NCBI GenBank assembly: GCA_036397095.1
Contig: DASWJQ010000111.1
Location: 1-64,000, forward strand
Origin: DASWJQ01 sp036397095
GTDB lineage: Bacteria > Chloroflexota > Anaerolineae > Anaerolineales > E44-bin32
Direction of reading: 5' to 3'
Length of the DNA: 64,000 nt
Below are positions 34,318-42,850 of this stretch, in pieces (within the stretch, counting starts at the first letter, position 1; each line of letters begins with the position of its first letter). A program made the translations under genes and the position numbers. The notes under the pieces were generated by a model. The model was given only the letters and a program-made list of their open reading frames with translations, had not been told where the DNA came from and made no database searches.

Positions 34318-34345
34318 TTGACATTCTTGACTCCCATGATAGTAT
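34318..34345 (+). promoter_or_regulatory. Strong sigma-70-type promoter of the DUF2089/YvlB-like operon
   Basis: TTGACA at 34318-34323 (perfect -35), 16-base spacer, then TGA-TAGTAT at 34337-34345 (extended -10). A second TTGACT at 34327-34332 lies inside the spacer. The surrounding 34240-34360 is AT-rich compared with the window, which suits a regulated promoter. Confidence 0.65.
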
Positions 34346-34408
34346 CTCCCAATAATGTTCAAGTCGCGTTTGACCTTTCCGATGGCCAAACGCAAGGGAG
34401 AGAGGCCG

Positions 34409-34618
34409 ATGCATCCCGAACTCGATCTATCCGGTCTGCTGGCCAGTGCCTACCGCCAGCAGCGGGTCGGGGAGGCGGCGCGCGACCGGCTCTTGCGAGC
34501 AGTCGAGCGCGAGGCCAGGCGTCAGCAAGGTGGGGCCAGCTGGCTGCTCCGCCGGTTGCGGCCGGCGCAGGGCGAACAGGCTGCCGCCCGACGCCAGCTT
34601 CGTGAGGCGGTGTCATGA
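34409..34618 (+). CDS. Small hypothetical protein, first in the DUF2089/YvlB-like operon
   Basis: 69 residues from ATG at 34409 with AGGGAGAG upstream. An in-frame ATG at 34355 would add 18 residues but lies only nine bases past the -10 box. The product is helical and very arginine-rich (RRLRP, REARRQ), without a signal or membrane helix. Its stop overlaps the DUF2089 start (ATGA), so the two are coupled. I recognise no family. A partner for the DUF2089 regulator is possible from position only. Confidence 0.55.
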   Translation: MHPELDLSGLLASAYRQQRVGEAARDRLLRAVEREARRQQGGASWLLRRLRPAQGEQAAARRQLREAVS

Positions 34619-34989
34619 GCCGGTTGCTGACCATCTGTCCGGTCTGCGGCGAACGGCTTACGGCCACACGGCTTCAGTGCCGGGCTTGCGACACGGCGGT
34701 GGAAGGTCACTTTGAGCTGGGCCGGCTGGGCCGCCTGTCTCCCGAGCAGACGGATTTCGTTGAGACCTTCATCCGCTGCGAGGGCAAACTGAGCCGGATG
34801 GAAGCAGAGGTTGGGTTGTCCTACCCAACCCTGCGCTCGCGCCTGACGGATGTCATCCAAAAGATGGGGTTCGAGGTTGGCCCCGACAGCGAACCGTTGA
34901 GCGATGAAGAGCGTCACCAGATCTTGGACGACTTGGCCAGCGGCAAGCTGTCATCCGAAGAAGCGATGCGGATGCTGGAGGGCGAATAG
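34615..34989 (+). CDS. DUF2089-family protein: zinc ribbon, HTH-like region and SHOCT-like tail
   Basis: 124 residues. N-terminal zinc ribbon (CPVCGERL...CRACD), then a sigma-like helix-turn-helix region (SPEQTDFVETFIRCEGKLSRMEAEVGLSYPTLRSRL) and a C-terminal helical hairpin (ERHQILDDLASGKLSSEEAMRMLEG). The pattern fits DUF2089, thought to be a DNA-binding regulator. The last hairpin is the same type as in three other proteins of this operon. It could control the operon, whose promoter lies about 270 bases upstream. Confidence 0.85.
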   Translation: MSRLLTICPVCGERLTATRLQCRACDTAVEGHFELGRLGRLSPEQTDFVETFIRCEGKLSRMEAEVGLSYPTLRSRLTDVIQKMGFEVGPDSEPLSDEERHQILDDLASGKLSSEEAMRMLEGE

Positions 34990-35016
34990 CCGCGGGCGAT
35001 GCCCGGGAGGTGTGGC

Positions 35017-36102
35017 ATGACGGACATGACCTGGACAGTCGGGGCGACGCCCCACATCCGCGTAGAGCGGGTAGGCCGCGACCTGCGGATTCGCGGCGGC
35101 GACACACTCGAGCTGGTCGTCCAGGGCGGGCACGAGCCGACGGTAGAGGTCGAGCAGAGTGACGGCCTGGTGGTCATTCGGGCGCGTAGCTCGTTACGGC
35201 TGCGAGTGCCGGCAGGTGCCACGCTCGAGATCGGTCACGTGGGCGGCGATCTGTCGATCGAGGGAGTCTATGGCGAGGTCCATCTGGGCAAAGTTGGCGG
35301 CGATGCCCATCTGGTCAAGGGCGGAGGCGTCGTTGCCGATCGAATTGGAGGGGACGCCCTGGCCAAGGCGCTGTCGGGTGGGGTCACCCTGAAGGCGGTC
35401 GGCGGAGACGTTGTACTGGAGTCGATTGAGGGTCCGGTGAAGACTCTGGGTGTGGGCGGGGATGCCCGGCTGCGCTCGGTGCGCGGGTCGCTGGATCTGG
35501 CCGTCGGAGGCGACATCAGTTTGATGGTGCTGCCTGGCGAAAGCCAACCGTTGGAAGTGTCGGCCGGCGGCGATGTACACTGCCGGTTGCCCAAGCAAGC
35601 GGACTACCAGGTGCGCCTGGTGGCCGGCGGCAAGGTGCGTCTGAGCGGGGTCGAGGCGCCGGTTGCCGAATGGGGTGAGACAACCTTCGGCCTGGGGGAG
35701 GGGACCCAACCGCTGGCCATTGTCGCCGGCGGCGACATTCTAATGATGGTTGGGGAACCTGAGGAGTCGATGGTCGACGTGGATGACCTGGGGGCGACCA
35801 TCGCCGCCAAGGTCGGCGAGAAGATTGCCGAAATGGAAGCCACCCTGTCGGTGATGGGCGGCGAATTCGAAGGCGTTTCGTCGGAACGGATTGCCGATCG
35901 GGTCCAACGAGTCGTCGATCGAGCCGTGCGGCGCAAAGGGCACCATCGGGTGACGATTGAGTTGGCCGAGGCGCTGGCGCAGGGGATGGGTGCGTCGGCG
36001 CCGGTGACCGAGGAAGAGCGGATGCGGGTGCTGCGCTTGTTGGAAGAGAAGAAGATCAGCGTGGAAGAAGCCGAGCGTTTGCTCGAAGCCCTGGAAGGCT
36101 GA
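35017..36102 (+). CDS. YvlB/LiaX-like DUF4097 beta-strand protein with SHOCT-like tail
   Basis: 361 residues from ATG at 35017; GGGAGG lies six bases upstream, so this start is preferred to the ATG at 34999. Residues about 20-250 form a repeated beta-ladder with GGD at a period of about 20-30 residues (VGGDLSIEG, VGGDAHLVKG, IGGDALAKAL, VGGDVVLESI, VGGDARLRSV), typical of the DUF4097 family. The C-terminus (ERMRVLRLLEEKKISVEEAERLLEAL) is the SHOCT-like hairpin. Known relatives YvlB and LiaX belong to cell-envelope stress (antimicrobial peptide) responses in Firmicutes; function here is inferred. No signal peptide is apparent. Confidence 0.8.
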   Translation: MTDMTWTVGATPHIRVERVGRDLRIRGGDTLELVVQGGHEPTVEVEQSDGLVVIRARSSLRLRVPAGATLEIGHVGGDLSIEGVYGEVHLGKVGGDAHLVKGGGVVADRIGGDALAKALSGGVTLKAVGGDVVLESIEGPVKTLGVGGDARLRSVRGSLDLAVGGDISLMVLPGESQPLEVSAGGDVHCRLPKQADYQVRLVAGGKVRLSGVEAPVAEWGETTFGLGEGTQPLAIVAGGDILMMVGEPEESMVDVDDLGATIAAKVGEKIAEMEATLSVMGGEFEGVSSERIADRVQRVVDRAVRRKGHHRVTIELAEALAQGMGASAPVTEEERMRVLRLLEEKKISVEEAERLLEALEG

Positions 36103-36103
36103 T

Positions 36104-37123
36104 GTGACCGCCGCCAGTCTGCTGCGCGCCTCCAGCGCCGAGTCGATCCATGGCATGAGGCCGATCGATCCGCGCCATGACATGTTGCCGGTCGCCCGCC
36201 TGATCGAAACCAGTTTCGCCGGGGAACTGGACCAGCCCGGCCGCGAAATGATTCGGGAAATGAAAGCCTTCGGCCGGGCCGGCTGGCTCGGCTGGCTCGT
36301 CGGCCGGCTGTTTCTGCCGCCGGCCGCCTATCCGGCAGGCTACGTCTGGCAGCACGAGGAGCGTTTGATCGGCAACGCCAGCCTGCTGCCGGCCTACCAG
36401 GGCGCCAGCCGCTGGGTGATCGCCAACGTGGCCGTCGACCCCGGATTCCGGCGGCAGGGGATCGCTGGCCAACTTGTGTCGGCCTGCCTCGACCAGGCGC
36501 TAGGGCGTGGCGCCGACCAGGTGGTGCTGCAGGTGCGGCATGACAACCACGGTGCCATCACGCTCTACCGCCAGTTGGGTTTTGTCGAGTTGACGACGCG
36601 CACCACATGGCAGCGGCGGGCCTCGGCCCTGACTCCGACCGAGGCCAGCGCGGTGCGGGAACGTCGACCCGCCGAGTGGTCCGACCAATGGCGGCTCGCT
36701 CGGGAACTCCACCCTGAAGGCCTGATTTGGCCCTACCCGTTGCGCAGTGCCTGGTTCCGGCCGAGCCGTGGACCGAGCTGGCTGCGGCCGTTGGGTCCAA
36801 GCCATTGGGTGCTGCCCGGTGCCAAGGACGAGCTGTCGGCAACGGTGACCGCACGCTACCGGCAGGAAACGCTGGCCTGGCGCCTTGTGCTGCTAGTGCC
36901 CGCGCACTTGCGCGGCCAGGCCGAACGGCCCCTGCTGGCGCGTGCCCTGTCCGAAGTGCAGAGCCTGGGCGCCCGGATCGAACTGAGCTACCCACCGGGT
37001 GCGGCCGACGATGAATTGGCCGGGCTTGGCTTCCGCGCCGAGCGAACTCTGACCTGGATGGGAATCACACTTGATGCGCGGAACCGCCCAGGATCGGCAG
37101 GCAGCGGAGGTCGAAGCCAGTGA
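36104..37123 (+). CDS. GNAT-family N-acetyltransferase
   Basis: 339 residues from GTG at 36104, two bases after the previous stop; ATG at 36155 is an alternative. The N-terminal half has acetyl-CoA motif A (VAVDPGFRRQGIAGQLV), followed by VRHDNHGAITLYRQLGFVE. The C-terminal half, about 200 residues, ends with a weaker GNAT-like pattern (ALSEVQSLGARIELSYP...LAGLGFRAERTLTW), so it could be a tandem enzyme. It acylates an amino group of a small molecule or protein. In this operon a role in drug or envelope modification is possible. Its stop overlaps the MFS gene (GTGA). Confidence 0.82.
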   Translation: MTAASLLRASSAESIHGMRPIDPRHDMLPVARLIETSFAGELDQPGREMIREMKAFGRAGWLGWLVGRLFLPPAAYPAGYVWQHEERLIGNASLLPAYQGASRWVIANVAVDPGFRRQGIAGQLVSACLDQALGRGADQVVLQVRHDNHGAITLYRQLGFVELTTRTTWQRRASALTPTEASAVRERRPAEWSDQWRLARELHPEGLIWPYPLRSAWFRPSRGPSWLRPLGPSHWVLPGAKDELSATVTARYRQETLAWRLVLLVPAHLRGQAERPLLARALSEVQSLGARIELSYPPGAADDELAGLGFRAERTLTWMGITLDARNRPGSAGSGGRSQ

Positions 37124-38409
37124 ATCGTTGGCTCGACCAGCTGCGCAGCATTTACCGAGAGTACCCCTCGCAGTTTTGGATGCTGATGGGCGCCACCTTC
37201 ATTGACTCTCTGGGTAGCGCGCTGCTCTTCCCCTTCTTCACGCTGTACGTGACCGCCAAGTTCTCGGTCGGGTTGACCGAGGTCGGCTTGATCTTCGGCG
37301 CATTCTCTGTCTCGAGTGTTGTGGGTAACACCATCGGCGGGGGCCTGACCGATCGATTTGGACGAAAAGGGATGGCCATCTTCGGCTTGCTGGCCAGCGC
37401 CAGCTCGAGCGTCTTGATGGGATTCGTCGAGTCCTTCGAGTACTTTACGGCGGTTGCCGTGCTGGTTGGTCTGTTTGCCCATGTCGGTGGCCCCGCCCGG
37501 CAAGCGATGATCGCCGACCTCCTGCCGGAGGAGCAACGGGCCCAGGGATTTGGCATGTTCCGCGTGCTGCATAACCTGGCCGTGACAGTGGGCCCGGCCA
37601 TCGGCGGGTTGCTGGCGGCGCAGTCCTACCTGTGGCTGTTCCTGATGGATGGTTTGGCCAGCACCATAACTGCGGTCATTCTGGCGCTCCTGCTGCGCGA
37701 GACCATGCCGGCCCGCGCCGAGGGCGAGGTTCCCGAAACGACGGCCCAGACCTTCCGCGGCTACGGCCGTGTTTTTGCCGACAGCCGCTATTTGCTCTTC
37801 CTGGTGGCCACTTCGCTCATGGTGTTGGTCTATACGCAGATGAACGGCACGCTGGCCGTCTACTTGCGGGATGTGCACGCCGTGACTGAGCAAGGCTTTG
37901 GCTACATCCTCAGCCTGAACGCGGCCATGGTTGTGCTGTTTCAGTTTGCCATCACCCGGCGCATCGAGGGGCTGCCGCCGTTCGTTGTGCTGTCAGCCGG
38001 AACGGCGCTGTTCATCGTCGGCTTCGGTATGTATGGGTTTGTCGCCACCTACGTCTGGTTCCTGGTGGCGATGGCCATTATCACCGTCGGTGAAATGCTG
38101 ACGGCGCCGGTGGGCCAGGCGCTGGCCGCGCGGATGGCCCCCGACAGGATGCGGGGTCGCTACATGGCGATCTATGGCTTCAGTTGGATGCTGCCGTCAG
38201 CGCTTGGCATCTACCTGGCAGGCCTGATCATGGACAACTACAACCCCGACCTGGTCTGGGTTGCAGCTGGCGCCGTCGCCATCATTCCGGTGCTTGTTTT
38301 CCTGGCATTGCATCGACTGCGAGTTGTCGAAGAAATGCCGGCCGATGTCGTCGGGCGCACTGCGGTCGTCGACCCCATGCCGGGCGAGGAGACTGTCGGT
38401 GTTGCGTAA
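37120..38409 (+). CDS. Major facilitator superfamily transporter
   Basis: 429 residues, GTG start overlapping the GNAT stop. Twelve predicted membrane helices. Features of the 12-TM exporter type: GGGLTDRFGRKGMAIFGL in the loop between helices 2 and 3 (motif A), and a corresponding weaker copy in the second half. It probably exports small molecules, using the proton gradient. The 3' end overlaps the next MFS gene by 11 bases, so the two are coupled and may be paralogous pumps of one operon. Confidence 0.85.
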   Translation: MNRWLDQLRSIYREYPSQFWMLMGATFIDSLGSALLFPFFTLYVTAKFSVGLTEVGLIFGAFSVSSVVGNTIGGGLTDRFGRKGMAIFGLLASASSSVLMGFVESFEYFTAVAVLVGLFAHVGGPARQAMIADLLPEEQRAQGFGMFRVLHNLAVTVGPAIGGLLAAQSYLWLFLMDGLASTITAVILALLLRETMPARAEGEVPETTAQTFRGYGRVFADSRYLLFLVATSLMVLVYTQMNGTLAVYLRDVHAVTEQGFGYILSLNAAMVVLFQFAITRRIEGLPPFVVLSAGTALFIVGFGMYGFVATYVWFLVAMAIITVGEMLTAPVGQALAARMAPDRMRGRYMAIYGFSWMLPSALGIYLAGLIMDNYNPDLVWVAAGAVAIIPVLVFLALHRLRVVEEMPADVVGRTAVVDPMPGEETVGVA

Positions 38410-39646
38410 CCGCAACTTCCTGCTGCTTTTTGTGGCCACGCTGATCTCGCGGGCAGGCGACAGTTTCACCTTCCTGGCGCTGGCTTTCAAGATTGACAGC
38501 CTGTACAGCGACCCCACCGAATCGGCCAAGGCGCTCGGGCTGGTGCTGATCGCCTTTGCCCTGCCCCAGGTCGTGGTGGGGTTGTTTGCCGGCACGCTGG
38601 TGGACCGCTGGGACCGGCGCCGGGTGATGATAGCCGCTGATCTGGCCAGGGCGTTGTTGGTGCCGGGCCTGCTGGTGCTGCGCACGACGGGTGATCTGGC
38701 TTGGGTGACCGGGCTGGCGTTCGCCATGGCCGCCTTTGGCGTTTTCTTCTATCCGGCGCGCACGGCGCTGCTGCCCAAGATCGTGGCCGAAGACGAGCTG
38801 ATGACGGCCAACAGCTGGTTGCAGGTGGGCGAGACAATCGCCCGGCTGTCGGGGCCGATACTGGCCGGTGTTGTGATCGGTGCCTGGGGCGTGCAGGCCG
38901 CCTTCACCATCGATAGCATTTCCTACTTGGCGTCGGGCCTGCTGATCGTGGCCCTCGTTGGAGTCCAAACGCGGGCACCACGCTCCACAGAAGAAACCAG
39001 CAGCACATGGCAGGATCTGGCCGAGGGGGTACGCTACGCTGTGTCCAGCCGCCTGCTGCAGGGCGTGACGATTGGCCTGGCGCTGGCGGTGCTGGGCGTG
39101 GGGGCCGTCGACGTGCTGTTCGTCCCCTTCGTCCGCTTTGCCTTCGATGCGGCCCCCGAGCGGTTGGGGCTTCTGATGACTGCGCAGGGTGTAGGCATGC
39201 TTGTAGGCGGCTTGCTGCTGACGGGCGTAGGACGCAAACTACCGCCCAAATTGATCGCCGCTTTCACCTTGTTCTGGCTTGGCGTTGGCGCCGCCGGTCT
39301 GGGATTGGCGCCCAACTACTGGGTGGCGTTGCCGGCGATGGCTGGCATCGGCTTGATGTTGACGCCGCTGAACGCCTCGCTGCAGACCATCATGCAGCAA
39401 GGTGTGCCGGCAGCCAAGCTGGGGCGGGCCAGCGCCGTGGTGGATATGGGAATCAGTCTGGCGCACCTGTCGTCGATGGGCGGCGCCGGTTGGGTGGCGG
39501 GCCTGATTGGGCTGCGCCAAACCTACCTGGTTGGCGGGTTTCTGATTGGCCTTGGCGCGCTGGCGTTTCTCTACTTGTTGCGTGGCGTGGAGACGGCTCA
39601 TCACGAGCGGGTCATTGGCGTCCAGGCGGCTGAACCCGTCGCCTAG
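38399..39646 (+). CDS. Major facilitator superfamily transporter (MFS_3/enterobactin-exporter-like)
   Basis: 415 residues from GTG at 38399, with GAGGAGA upstream; an earlier in-frame start would run through the preceding gene. The opening RNRNFLLLFVATLISRAGDSFTFLALAF and the loop AGTLVDRWDRRRVMIAADLARALL are typical of the MFS_3 group (macrolide or siderophore efflux-like). Twelve membrane segments. The only neighbour on the 3' side after 18 bases is a small SHOCT-like membrane protein. Substrate unknown. Confidence 0.87.
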   Translation: MLRNRNFLLLFVATLISRAGDSFTFLALAFKIDSLYSDPTESAKALGLVLIAFALPQVVVGLFAGTLVDRWDRRRVMIAADLARALLVPGLLVLRTTGDLAWVTGLAFAMAAFGVFFYPARTALLPKIVAEDELMTANSWLQVGETIARLSGPILAGVVIGAWGVQAAFTIDSISYLASGLLIVALVGVQTRAPRSTEETSSTWQDLAEGVRYAVSSRLLQGVTIGLALAVLGVGAVDVLFVPFVRFAFDAAPERLGLLMTAQGVGMLVGGLLLTGVGRKLPPKLIAAFTLFWLGVGAAGLGLAPNYWVALPAMAGIGLMLTPLNASLQTIMQQGVPAAKLGRASAVVDMGISLAHLSSMGGAGWVAGLIGLRQTYLVGGFLIGLGALAFLYLLRGVETAHHERVIGVQAAEPVA

Positions 39647-39664
39647 AACCGCAGGCAAGGAGGC

Positions 39665-40219
39665 ATGATGGACGACACGGAGCGAGCCCAAATCCTCGAC
39701 CGACTGGAGCGCGGGGAGATTGACGCCGAGGAGGCGCTGCGCCAGCTAGACGAAGAGCCGGCGCAGGCGGTGCCAGGGCCGCAGCCGGACCCTCTATCGC
39801 CAGCCATTTGGCGCCACTGGTGGTTGATCCTGCTGGCGATGGGCGTGACGTTGTTGGGCGGTGGCTACGGTCTGAGTCTCAACGGCGGCTGGTGGTGGCT
39901 GGTGTCGGCGCCGCTGTTGGTGCTCGGGATCCTGCTGACCGTGCTCGGCGGCTCGATGTTCGGTTCGCCCTGGGTCCACATTCGTATCGAGAAGGACACA
40001 AACGGTTCGCAATCGACCTTCGGTTTGAGCGTTCCGCTCCCCTTGCGGCCCACGATCTGGGCGATCAGAGTGTTTGGTAAGAGCTTTAAGGGTCTCGACC
40101 GGACGGGTATCGATGAGCTGCTGCTGGCGATGGAAGGGGCAATAGGCCAGGATGCGCCGGCGATCATCGATGTCCAGCAAGATGACTCGGGCGAGACCGT
40201 TCGGGTGTACATTGGCTAG
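39665..40219 (+). CDS. Small membrane protein with N-terminal SHOCT-like hairpin
   Basis: 184 residues from ATG at 39665 (a second ATG follows directly). Residues 4-30 are the SHOCT-like helical pair (ERAQILDRLERGEIDAEEAL). Two membrane helices follow at about 50-70 and 75-97, then a soluble C-terminal part (HIRIEKDTNGSQ...VRVYIG) ending like the C-terminus of the next small protein (HVEVYIE). The two are probably related proteins, one with and one without the membrane pair. Function unknown; the shared module ties it to the DUF2089 and YvlB-like products. Confidence 0.7.
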   Translation: MMDDTERAQILDRLERGEIDAEEALRQLDEEPAQAVPGPQPDPLSPAIWRHWWLILLAMGVTLLGGGYGLSLNGGWWWLVSAPLLVLGILLTVLGGSMFGSPWVHIRIEKDTNGSQSTFGLSVPLPLRPTIWAIRVFGKSFKGLDRTGIDELLLAMEGAIGQDAPAIIDVQQDDSGETVRVYIG

Positions 40220-40228
40220 GAGGGCACT

Positions 40229-40600
40229 ATGGTGACTTCCGAAGAGCGCATCAAGATTCTGCAAATGCTGGAGGACGGCAAGATCTCGGCCGATGAGGCC
40301 GCCAGCTTGCTCAAGGCCTTGGGCAAACAGGAGCGGCGCCATGCCCCCCCAGCCGGGAAAGAACCGCGTTGGTTGCGGGTGCGGGTGACTGAGCCCAACA
40401 AGGACAAGGCGTCGGTTAACGTGAATTTGCCGCTGAACATGGTCAATGTCGGGCTGAAGATGGGCGCCCGCTTCATTCCCGAGTTCGAGGGGCTCGACCT
40501 GGAAGAATTGGGGGAGGCGTTGCGCCTTGGGCTGACGGGTAAGATAGTAGATGTCGTCGACGAAGAGGACGGGTCTCACGTTGAGGTCTACATCGAGTAG
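40229..40600 (+). CDS. Small soluble protein with N-terminal SHOCT-like hairpin
   Basis: 123 residues. It opens with EERIKILQMLEDGKISADEAASLLKALG, the SHOCT-like module. A short linker leads to a domain ending in GKIVDVVDEEDGSHVEVYIE, similar to the tail of the preceding membrane protein. No membrane helix. It lies 9 bases after that gene and 23 bases before the holin-IV-like gene; all three are surely one transcript. It resembles YvlB-like regulators in composition but lacks the GGD ladder. Confidence 0.7.
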   Translation: MVTSEERIKILQMLEDGKISADEAASLLKALGKQERRHAPPAGKEPRWLRVRVTEPNKDKASVNVNLPLNMVNVGLKMGARFIPEFEGLDLEELGEALRLGLTGKIVDVVDEEDGSHVEVYIE

Positions 40601-40623
40601 GGGGCTACCGAGGGAGGAATAGC

Positions 40624-41004
40624 ATGCAACGACTGCTCTTGCGCTGGGCGATCAATGCGCTGGCGCTCTACCTGGTGATTGGAATCGGATTGCTCGGCGG
40701 AGTGCAGGCCGAGGATACGACGGCGGTGGGCATTTTGCTGTTGGCGCTGATCTTTGGTCTGGTCAATGCTTTGATCCGGCCGATCCTCAAGCTCCTGACC
40801 TGCCCCTTCATCCTGTTGACCCTGGGCCTATTTACAATCGTGATTAACGCCTTCATGCTCTGGTTAACCGGCCTGATCGGGGCCGAGTTTGGCATGGCCA
40901 TCACCTTCGACAGTATATGGTGGTTGGTTGGCGCCAGCTTGTTGATCAGCATTGTCAGTTCGGTGCTGACGATGTTCCTCCGTGAGGAGATGAACGGCCG
41001 CTAG
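40624..41004 (+). CDS. Phage-holin-IV/YvlD-like four-helix membrane protein
   Basis: 126 residues with AGGGAGGAATAGC upstream of the ATG. Four membrane helices: about 8-28, 36-56, 60-84 and 97-118. The motif FGLVNALIRPILKLLTCPFILLTLGLF and later INAFMLWL are typical of the YvlD family. In Bacillus this gene lies with yvlB in a stress operon, as here with the YvlB-like gene. Function is not established; a role in envelope stress or lysis control is possible. It ends the operon; a GC-rich hairpin follows. Confidence 0.88.
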   Translation: MQRLLLRWAINALALYLVIGIGLLGGVQAEDTTAVGILLLALIFGLVNALIRPILKLLTCPFILLTLGLFTIVINAFMLWLTGLIGAEFGMAITFDSIWWLVGASLLISIVSSVLTMFLREEMNGR

Positions 41005-41036
41005 TCACGCCGGACACACCCCTAGCATGACGTGTG

Positions 41037-41062
41037 GAACGCGCCGGTCATCCGGCGCGTTC
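41037..41062 (+). terminator. Probable terminator hairpin of the YvlB-like operon
   Basis: Perfect 11-bp stem GAACGCGCCGG / CCGGCGCGTTC with loop TCAT, 32 bases after the stop of the YvlD-like gene. Only a weak T-tract (GCTTTC) follows, so it may be Rho-assisted. Confidence 0.6.
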
Positions 41063-41132
41063 GCTTTCACGCTTACCTGATGTAAGCTATGGACGGCCAC
41101 AAATCATCGCCGGCGTACAAGGAGGCCTGACC

Positions 41133-42824
41133 TTGCAAATTGAGGGTAAGCGCGTGCTGGTGCTGGGCGGGTATGGCCTGGTGGGCACGGCCGTTTGCCG
41201 GGAGTTGATTCCGCACCTACCGTCCGAGTTGGTGATCGGCTCGCTGCGACAGCGCCAGTCGCTGGATGCCATTGACCGGCTTCAGGATGATTTCCCCGAG
41301 AGTCAGACCCAACTGCTGCCGGCCTGGGGCGACATCTTGCTCCGGGCCGAGTGGCAGGACGGGGTCGAAGGGCACCCGCGCGATGCCGTCATCGCCGACA
41401 CGACGATGCGGCGGCGCCTGGTGGCCGACGTGCTTGATGAGTTGGATGACGAGATCCTAAAGTCGTCCCTGCTTTACCAGCAGATCAGCGGCAGCTTTCA
41501 GGGCCTGGGCGGGCGGCCGGCCGACATCGTGATCGATTGTGTCAACACGGCCACGGCTGTCGCCTACCAAAACATCTACCAGGCCGCCGGTCAGCTTGAA
41601 GCCCGCATCGAGAGCCAGCTCGACACGGACTGGCCGCTTGAAGTTGAGCGCCTGCTGACCTCCCTTTACGTGCCCCAGTTGGTACGCCACATGCAGATCC
41701 TGTTCGAATCGATGGTGCGGGCCGGCAGTGGTGCCTATCTCAAGGTCGGCACTAGCGGCACAGGGGGCATGGGGTTCAACATCCCGTACACCCACGGGGA
41801 AGAGCGGCCGTCGCGCGTCCTGTTGTCGAAATCGGCGGTGGCCGGGGCCCAGTCGATGTTGATCTTTCTGATGGCCCGCACCCCCGGCGGCCCGACCGTC
41901 GTCAAGGAGATCAAACCGACGGCGGCAATCGCCTGGAAAGAGATCAAATACGGGCCGATCCGCGGGGGTGGACGCGATTTCCCGCTATATGACTGTCCTC
42001 CCGACTCGGCCTACTCCCTGCTTGACGCGGAGGTGCTGGCGGCCAGGGGCGACTACGGCCTGCCGACGGGCGAGCGGCTGGAGTCGGTGTATATCGACAC
42101 CGGCGAGAATGGTCTGTTTGCTGTGGGCGAATTCAAGGCGCTGACGGCGCTGGGCCAGATGGCGTTTGTCACGCCCGAAGAAATCGCGCAGGACGTGGTG
42201 CGGGAAATTCTGGGCGCGAGCAGCGGCCACGATATTGTCGGGGCGCTGGATGCGGCCGTCCTCGGTCCCAGCTTCCGGGCGGGCTACCTGCGTCAGGCTG
42301 CGCTTAACCGGCTCCATCAGCTGGAAGCCGAGCACGGTGTCGACTCGGTGGCCTTCGAGATGCTCGGGCCGCCGCGGTTGTCAAAGCTGTTGTTCGAGGC
42401 CCATTTGCTCAAACGCACCTGTCAGACGCCGGCGCGGGTCATCGCCGACAAACCGGCCGCCCTGGCCGAAAAGCTGCTGGCGTTGATTGACGGCGAGCCT
42501 CGCTTGCGGCAGCAGATCTTGTCCATCGGCATCCCGATCCTCACGCCGGATGGAGATCACCTGCTGCGGGGCCCGGTGATCAAGTCACAAGATGCCGAAC
42601 ACGGCTGGGTCGATCTGACGCCCAATAACATGGCTCGCTGGCAGGCCAGGCTTCGGCTGCTGCAGGAAACGATTGAGGCAGGGCTGGCCGCCGACAGCAG
42701 CTCGACGCTGGATCGGTCGTATCCCTCGCTGCGTAACTGGCAGCAAGATGAATCATTTGACGTGGGCGAGTTGGTTGGGTGGCTGTTCAGCACAGAAGAA
42801 GGTGGCCACCGGGCCAAATCATGA
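41133..42824 (+). CDS. Large Rossmann-fold NAD(P)-binding protein, function unknown
   Basis: 563 residues from TTG at 41133; AAGGAGG lies seven bases upstream, whereas the upstream frame start would lie before it. The N-terminus has GKRVLVLGGYGLVGTAV, a nucleotide-binding GxxGxxG pattern of the short-chain or epimerase type. Next comes a long region with DIVIDCVNTATAVAYQNIY and YLKVGTSGTGGMGFNIPYTHGEERPSRVLL, both of dinucleotide-fold style. The C-terminal 200 residues are helical. I cannot place it in a known enzyme class with such length. It stands alone after the terminator; the next gene starts 185 bases later. Confidence 0.7.
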   Translation: MQIEGKRVLVLGGYGLVGTAVCRELIPHLPSELVIGSLRQRQSLDAIDRLQDDFPESQTQLLPAWGDILLRAEWQDGVEGHPRDAVIADTTMRRRLVADVLDELDDEILKSSLLYQQISGSFQGLGGRPADIVIDCVNTATAVAYQNIYQAAGQLEARIESQLDTDWPLEVERLLTSLYVPQLVRHMQILFESMVRAGSGAYLKVGTSGTGGMGFNIPYTHGEERPSRVLLSKSAVAGAQSMLIFLMARTPGGPTVVKEIKPTAAIAWKEIKYGPIRGGGRDFPLYDCPPDSAYSLLDAEVLAARGDYGLPTGERLESVYIDTGENGLFAVGEFKALTALGQMAFVTPEEIAQDVVREILGASSGHDIVGALDAAVLGPSFRAGYLRQAALNRLHQLEAEHGVDSVAFEMLGPPRLSKLLFEAHLLKRTCQTPARVIADKPAALAEKLLALIDGEPRLRQQILSIGIPILTPDGDHLLRGPVIKSQDAEHGWVDLTPNNMARWQARLRLLQETIEAGLAADSSSTLDRSYPSLRNWQQDESFDVGELVGWLFSTEEGGHRAKS

Positions 42825-42841
42825 GGCCGACAGGCGCCTGA

Positions 42842-42850
42842 TGCTATACT
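42842..42850 (+). promoter_or_regulatory. Extended -10 promoter (TGC-TATACT) for the histidine kinase
   Basis: TGC followed by TATACT, 18 bases past the previous stop. The kinase ATG is at 43010, so the leader would be about 150 bases; the leader shows no clear reading frame. Confidence 0.45.
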
